Shown here in pieces: positions 56,615 to 59,598 of a stretch of DNA of 59,598 bases (within the stretch, counting starts at the first letter, position 1; every line of letters starts with the position of its first letter). The translations under genes were made by a program, and so were the position numbers. Source of the stretch: Psychromonas sp. B3M02 (GTDB taxonomy: Bacteria > Pseudomonadota > Gammaproteobacteria > Enterobacterales > Psychromonadaceae); contig NZ_QOCB01000126.1 of assembly GCF_003318165.1 (NCBI RefSeq), positions 1-59,598 on the forward strand, in the 5' to 3' direction. The notes beneath the pieces were generated by a model. That model was given only the letters and a program-made list of their open reading frames with translations. It was not told the DNA's origin and made no database searches.

Positions 56615-57448
56615 CTAGGTTTTCTGTTTCAATAACGCTTTAATCTCTGCCAGTTCCTGCTGTAAATCAGCTATAGTTGGTTGATTCGCTTTATCACTTT
56701 CTAAGTCTGCTTCTAACTGTCTTTCTTGCTCTAACACATTCACCACAATACCAATTACCATGTTTAAAAAAGCAAAAGCAGTAAAGAAGATAAAGGTTAA
56801 ATAAAAGCTCCATGATAACGGGTAGACAGCCATGGTTTCATACATCACATCCGTCCAGTCCTCAAAGGTCATCACCCGGAATAAAGTTAACAAGCTCACC
56901 GCAATATCACCCCATAAGGTTGGGTTAATAGTGGCAAAGAAAGTAGTACCGATAGCCGCATAAATATAGAAGATAATAAACATCAGCAACATCACATAAC
57001 CTAACTGCGGTAATGCTTTAATTAATGAGTTAATCAGGATACGTAACTCAGGAATGATAGACACCATACGTAATACACGGAAGATACGTACCAAGCGCCC
57101 TAAGACTGCTAATTCACTGTCTTCAATAGGGATTAAACTGACCAGTACGATAAAGGTATCAAAGACGTTCCAGGCATTAAAAAAGAAGCGTTTTTTATTC
57201 GGCTCACCAATAAAACGAATAATGATTTCAGCTAAAAAGATAACGGTAATCGCTACATCTAATACCGATAAAACTTGCAAGGTAGTTGCAGAGACTTGAT
57301 AGCTATTTGCGCCAATCATCAATGCAGAAAAGATGATGATAGCAATCACAAACAACTCAAAAACTTTGTTGTTACGGATTTCATAAAAGCGGCGTTCTAA
57401 ACCACTTAATTCGGATTTACTAGGATGGTTTTGATCGGTATTTGTCAT
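56615..57448 (-). CDS. Bacterial voltage-gated sodium channel (NaChBac family)
   Basis: 277 aa, single six-helix domain. S4 has Arg residues every third position in GRLVRIFRVLRMVSIIPELR. The pore has RVMTFEDWTDVMYE: selectivity filter TFEDW, close to the TLESW of NaChBac with Asp following the Glu. S6 FLNMVIGIVVNVLEQERQ, then a C-terminal coiled coil (IADLQQELAEIKALLK) that tetramerises the channel. Extra acid next to the Glu might affect calcium versus sodium selectivity; this is inference. Confidence 0.9.
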   Translation of the reverse strand: MTNTDQNHPSKSELSGLERRFYEIRNNKVFELFVIAIIIFSALMIGANSYQVSATTLQVLSVLDVAITVIFLAEIIIRFIGEPNKKRFFFNAWNVFDTFIVLVSLIPIEDSELAVLGRLVRIFRVLRMVSIIPELRILINSLIKALPQLGYVMLLMFIIFYIYAAIGTTFFATINPTLWGDIAVSLLTLFRVMTFEDWTDVMYETMAVYPLSWSFYLTFIFFTAFAFLNMVIGIVVNVLEQERQLEADLESDKANQPTIADLQQELAEIKALLKQKT

Positions 57449-57454
57449 GAGTTA

Positions 57455-57477
57455 AGCCCTAAAAAATAATTAGGGCT
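57455..57477. promoter_or_regulatory. Hairpin between the channel and YeiH-type genes
   Basis: Stem AGCCCTAA/TTAGGGCT with an A/T loop, just upstream of the channel start on the minus strand; could limit read-through from the yeiH-type gene. Confidence 0.4.
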
Positions 57478-57512
57478 AGCATAAAAGGAATCAGATAAAG
57501 AGTCTAGGCATA

Positions 57513-58463
57513 TTATGCCATGATAAATTGAATATACGCTAACACAACAGATGCCACCGCCACCCATAATAAAACACCTAATAACATAGGTTTATAACCT
57601 GCATTTTTAATAGTGCTCACCGTGATACCACAACCAATTAAGAATAAACAAACCACCAATAAACGTTTACTGATAAAAAACACCTCTTGGTATGCCCCAT
57701 GAAATTGCGGTAAAAAGTGCGCAATGGCGATAGCAATACAGTAATACACAATAAACATAGGCACTGACACCTTCTTGCTATCACCTTTAAAGATAAAAGC
57801 ACTGATAAAAGCAACAGGTACTATCCATAAAGCACGTGCTAACTTCACCGTTGTAGCTATTTCTAAGGCTTCATCACCATAGGCAGAAGCCGCGCCCACT
57901 ACAGATGATGTATCATGTATTGCAATAGCACTCCACAAGCCAAAGTTGTATTGGCTCATTCCTAAAGCATGACCCACCAGTGGAAATACAAATAACGCAA
58001 TACTATTTAAAATGAACACAGTCGCTAATGCGTGAGAGGTTTGCTCGCTATTTGCTTGAATAGCAGGCGCAACAGCAGCAATCGCGCTACCACCACAAAT
58101 TGCCGTGCCTGAAGAGACTAAATGTCCTGTTTTGGCATCCATCTTAAAGGCTTTTGTTAACAGGGTACCAATCAACAGGGTACTGAAAATAGAGCCTACA
58201 ATTAAACCGATATTACCAGAGCTCGCTTGTACTGCTTGGTCAACATTAATACCAAAACCTAAGCCAACAATTGAGATAGCTAATAGTTTTTTAGTCAGTT
58301 GAGCTATATTGATTTGCGTAGGTACTAAACCTAGTGTCGCTAGGGTGAAACCCAATACTAAAGCGATCGGAGAGGAGATAATAGGAGACAGGCATAATGC
58401 CCCAACAACAGCAAAGAGAATAATATGTTTATTACATTGTATTTTGCTAATATCACTAATCAT
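57513..58463 (-). CDS. YeiH family putative sulfate/anion exporter
   Basis: 316 aa, about ten hydrophobic segments covering nearly the whole chain. VSSGTAICGGSAIAAVAPAI and AIAIHDTSSVVGAASAYG are hallmark blocks of the YeiH/UPF0324 family. Transport of sulfate or sulfite has been proposed for members; the substrate is not evident here. AGGAGG lies just before the start. Confidence 0.88.
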   Translation of the reverse strand: MISDISKIQCNKHIILFAVVGALCLSPIISSPIALVLGFTLATLGLVPTQINIAQLTKKLLAISIVGLGFGINVDQAVQASSGNIGLIVGSIFSTLLIGTLLTKAFKMDAKTGHLVSSGTAICGGSAIAAVAPAIQANSEQTSHALATVFILNSIALFVFPLVGHALGMSQYNFGLWSAIAIHDTSSVVGAASAYGDEALEIATTVKLARALWIVPVAFISAFIFKGDSKKVSVPMFIVYYCIAIAIAHFLPQFHGAYQEVFFISKRLLVVCLFLIGCGITVSTIKNAGYKPMLLGVLLWVAVASVVLAYIQFIMA

Positions 58464-58593
58464 TATTACCTCCTAATGTGAATGGCAGATAATATAAAAA
58501 CACCATGATTAAGTATATTCGAAAGAATTTAATCAAAGGTTAATAAAAATTGAACGAAGACAATAACCTATCGGTATAAGGATTAACTTGAAT

Positions 58594-59034
58594 ATGATTT
58601 CTAAATGGGCACCTCGATTCATACAGATGGCAGAATTAGTCGCATCTTGGAGTAAAGATCCTTCCACACAAGTTGGCGCAGTGATCACCGAACGAAATCG
58701 CATCGTGTCATTAGGCTTTAATGGTTACCCTCAAGGTATTTCTGATAGTGCAGGAACAGACCAACGTGAAATTAAATTGCTTAAAACCTTACACGCTGAA
58801 GAAAATGCAATTCTCTATGCTAAACGCGACTTAAATGGCTGTGAAATCTGGGTGACTCATTTTCCCTGCCCTAATTGTGCCGCTAAAATAATCCAAACAG
58901 GTATTAAGGCCGTACATTGCCCAGCACAAAGTGAAGACTTTTTATCGCGCTGGGGTGATAAAATTAAACTCAGCGAAGATATGTTTAATCAATCAGGTGT
59001 TGCCGTCGATTGGTTACCCTTAGATGAGATATAA
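58594..59034 (+). CDS. Deoxycytidylate deaminase family protein
   Basis: Zinc-dependent cytidine/dCMP deaminase fold, 146-148 aa. Zinc ligands and catalytic Glu: HAEENAIL (HxE) and PCPNCAAKI (PCxxC). STQVGAVITERNRIVSLGFN and GYPQG are substrate-contact blocks of the dCMP/CMP deaminase family. Start: ATG 58594, or TTG 58588 which has AAGGA at ideal distance. Its role in supplying dUMP for thymidylate is likely but not proven from sequence. Confidence 0.9.
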   Translation: MISKWAPRFIQMAELVASWSKDPSTQVGAVITERNRIVSLGFNGYPQGISDSAGTDQREIKLLKTLHAEENAILYAKRDLNGCEIWVTHFPCPNCAAKIIQTGIKAVHCPAQSEDFLSRWGDKIKLSEDMFNQSGVAVDWLPLDEI

Positions 59035-59052
59035 ATGTAGTGTTTGATCTTT

Positions 59053-59077
59053 ATGATGCTCTTAAAAAGAGCATCAT
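59053..59077 (+). terminator. Hairpin terminator after the deaminase gene
   Basis: Perfect stem ATGATGCTCTT/AAGAGCATCAT; weak T-run. The remaining region to 59430 shows no gene or other repeat. Confidence 0.6.
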
Positions 59078-59430
59078 GTTAGTCATATCAATCAACAAGT
59101 CATAACCAAAAATTATCGCTTCTTATGAAAGGGATAAATTTACAGCATGATTTGTTTAAATAAAATGCAAATATTACTAGTATTATATATTTAGATCACT
59201 TATGATGACGTTCGATCTGAAATTAAAGCGTTATTAATGTCACCATAAAGTCCAAGATATCCTCTGCTACATCGTTCTCGTTGTCCTTAGTATTTCCCTC
59301 AGCTTGATAAAAACCATTCAATAATCCCAAATTCAGTGCATGCAATTTTGCAATTAACTTTTCGTTTGTACGCTAATAAATTAAGTACAGTAACGATTTT
59401 TATCCCAACTGCTTTTAAAGTAGTGGGGAT

Positions 59431-59596
59431 TAATGCCAATTATATTAAATAAGTGATCTAAATTTTACGCAGGAAAAATGACTAAGTTCAAGGCGTAATT
59501 TGAATTAAATAGCTGTTCTATTTTTGAAAATTACAACGAAGAAATAAGTCATTTTAACAAGCAAAAAAGATCTGTTAATTAGTTTGATTGGTATAA
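59431..59596. repeat. MITE-like palindromic repeat, copy 2
   Basis: Diverged copy of the element at 58-222: TAATGCCAATTATATTAAAT at the start and GATTGGTAT near the end (59586-59594), with the internal blocks GATCTAAATTTT, GGAAAAATG, GGCGTAA, ACAACGAA and TTTTAACAAG in the same order. Same orientation as copy 1, length about 165 bp. The last bases run to the edge of the window. Confidence 0.75.
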
Positions 59597-59598
59597 CA

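Overview
The window looks like the chromosome of a low-GC marine gammaproteobacterium; my best guess is Psychromonas or a close relative. The evidence is the gammaproteobacterial gene neighbourhoods (prmA-dusB-fis, rsd/nudC/hemE, purH-purD, yjaG-hupA, holD-rimI, fkpA/slyX), AT-rich intergenic DNA and a NaChBac-type sodium channel. The genus is inferred from gene content only. A ~165-bp imperfect palindromic repeat (MITE-like) lies at each extremity (58-222 and 59431-59596).

Region 1 (1-5540): a conserved hypothetical gene, arsH, and a Fur-box-controlled iron module made of a Fiu-like TonB-dependent receptor followed by a PiuC/YbiX dioxygenase.

Region 2 (5541-19247) is the accessory region. 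It holds a 12,983-bp Tn7-like transposon (6260-19242) whose boundaries can be read directly: 30-bp terminal inverted repeats with one mismatch, beginning TGTG, flanked by a perfect 5-bp target duplication ATTAA. The tnsA end abuts the stop codon of a yhiN/baiN flavoprotein gene, the same orientation Tn7 takes at glmS. The right end of an older, related element (remnant tnsA start plus terminus at 6040-6252) sits beside the left end, so this site has been used at least twice. The transposition genes are wrecked: tnsA has a frameshift, tnsB has a 10-bp tandem duplication, tnsC is absent, tnsB is fused to the C-terminal part of a tnsD that is itself frameshifted, and a separate tniQ at the far end is split at a T-run that is also a canonical -1 slippery site. 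The cargo is intact and forms one co-directional five-gene run (15598 to 7687, minus strand): an MmeI/YeeA-like adenine methyltransferase, an SF2 helicase, a GIY-YIG (T5orf172-like) nuclease, a CBASS CD-NTase and a Cap15-type membrane effector. It appears to be a two-part anti-phage island stranded in an immobile transposon.

Region 3 (19244-29619): baiN, a histidine phosphatase, fkpA, a WD40 lipoprotein, slyX, an NRDE protein with a DinB protein, a two-gene minor-pilin operon (one pilin with a CBM5/12-like tail), acs and aroQ.

Region 4 (29620-37204): a hybrid sensor kinase and a LuxR-type regulator lie where accB-accC often sit between aroQ and prmA. They are followed by prmA-dusB-fis, yjaG, hupA and an alpha/beta hydrolase.

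Region 5 (37239-47814): purine genes purD and purH, a GNAT, hemE, nudC, rsd, a DUF3802-like gene, mepM, metK (with a MetJ box) and a SprT-like protease.

Region 6 (47815-59598): a gene-less stretch with several hairpins and an orphan Fur-type promoter, then a SpoU methyltransferase, rimI, holD, a peptide ABC transporter operon preceded by a possible 26-aa leader peptide, a small hypothetical, a 52-aa membrane peptide, the BacNav channel, a YeiH-family transporter and a dCMP deaminase.
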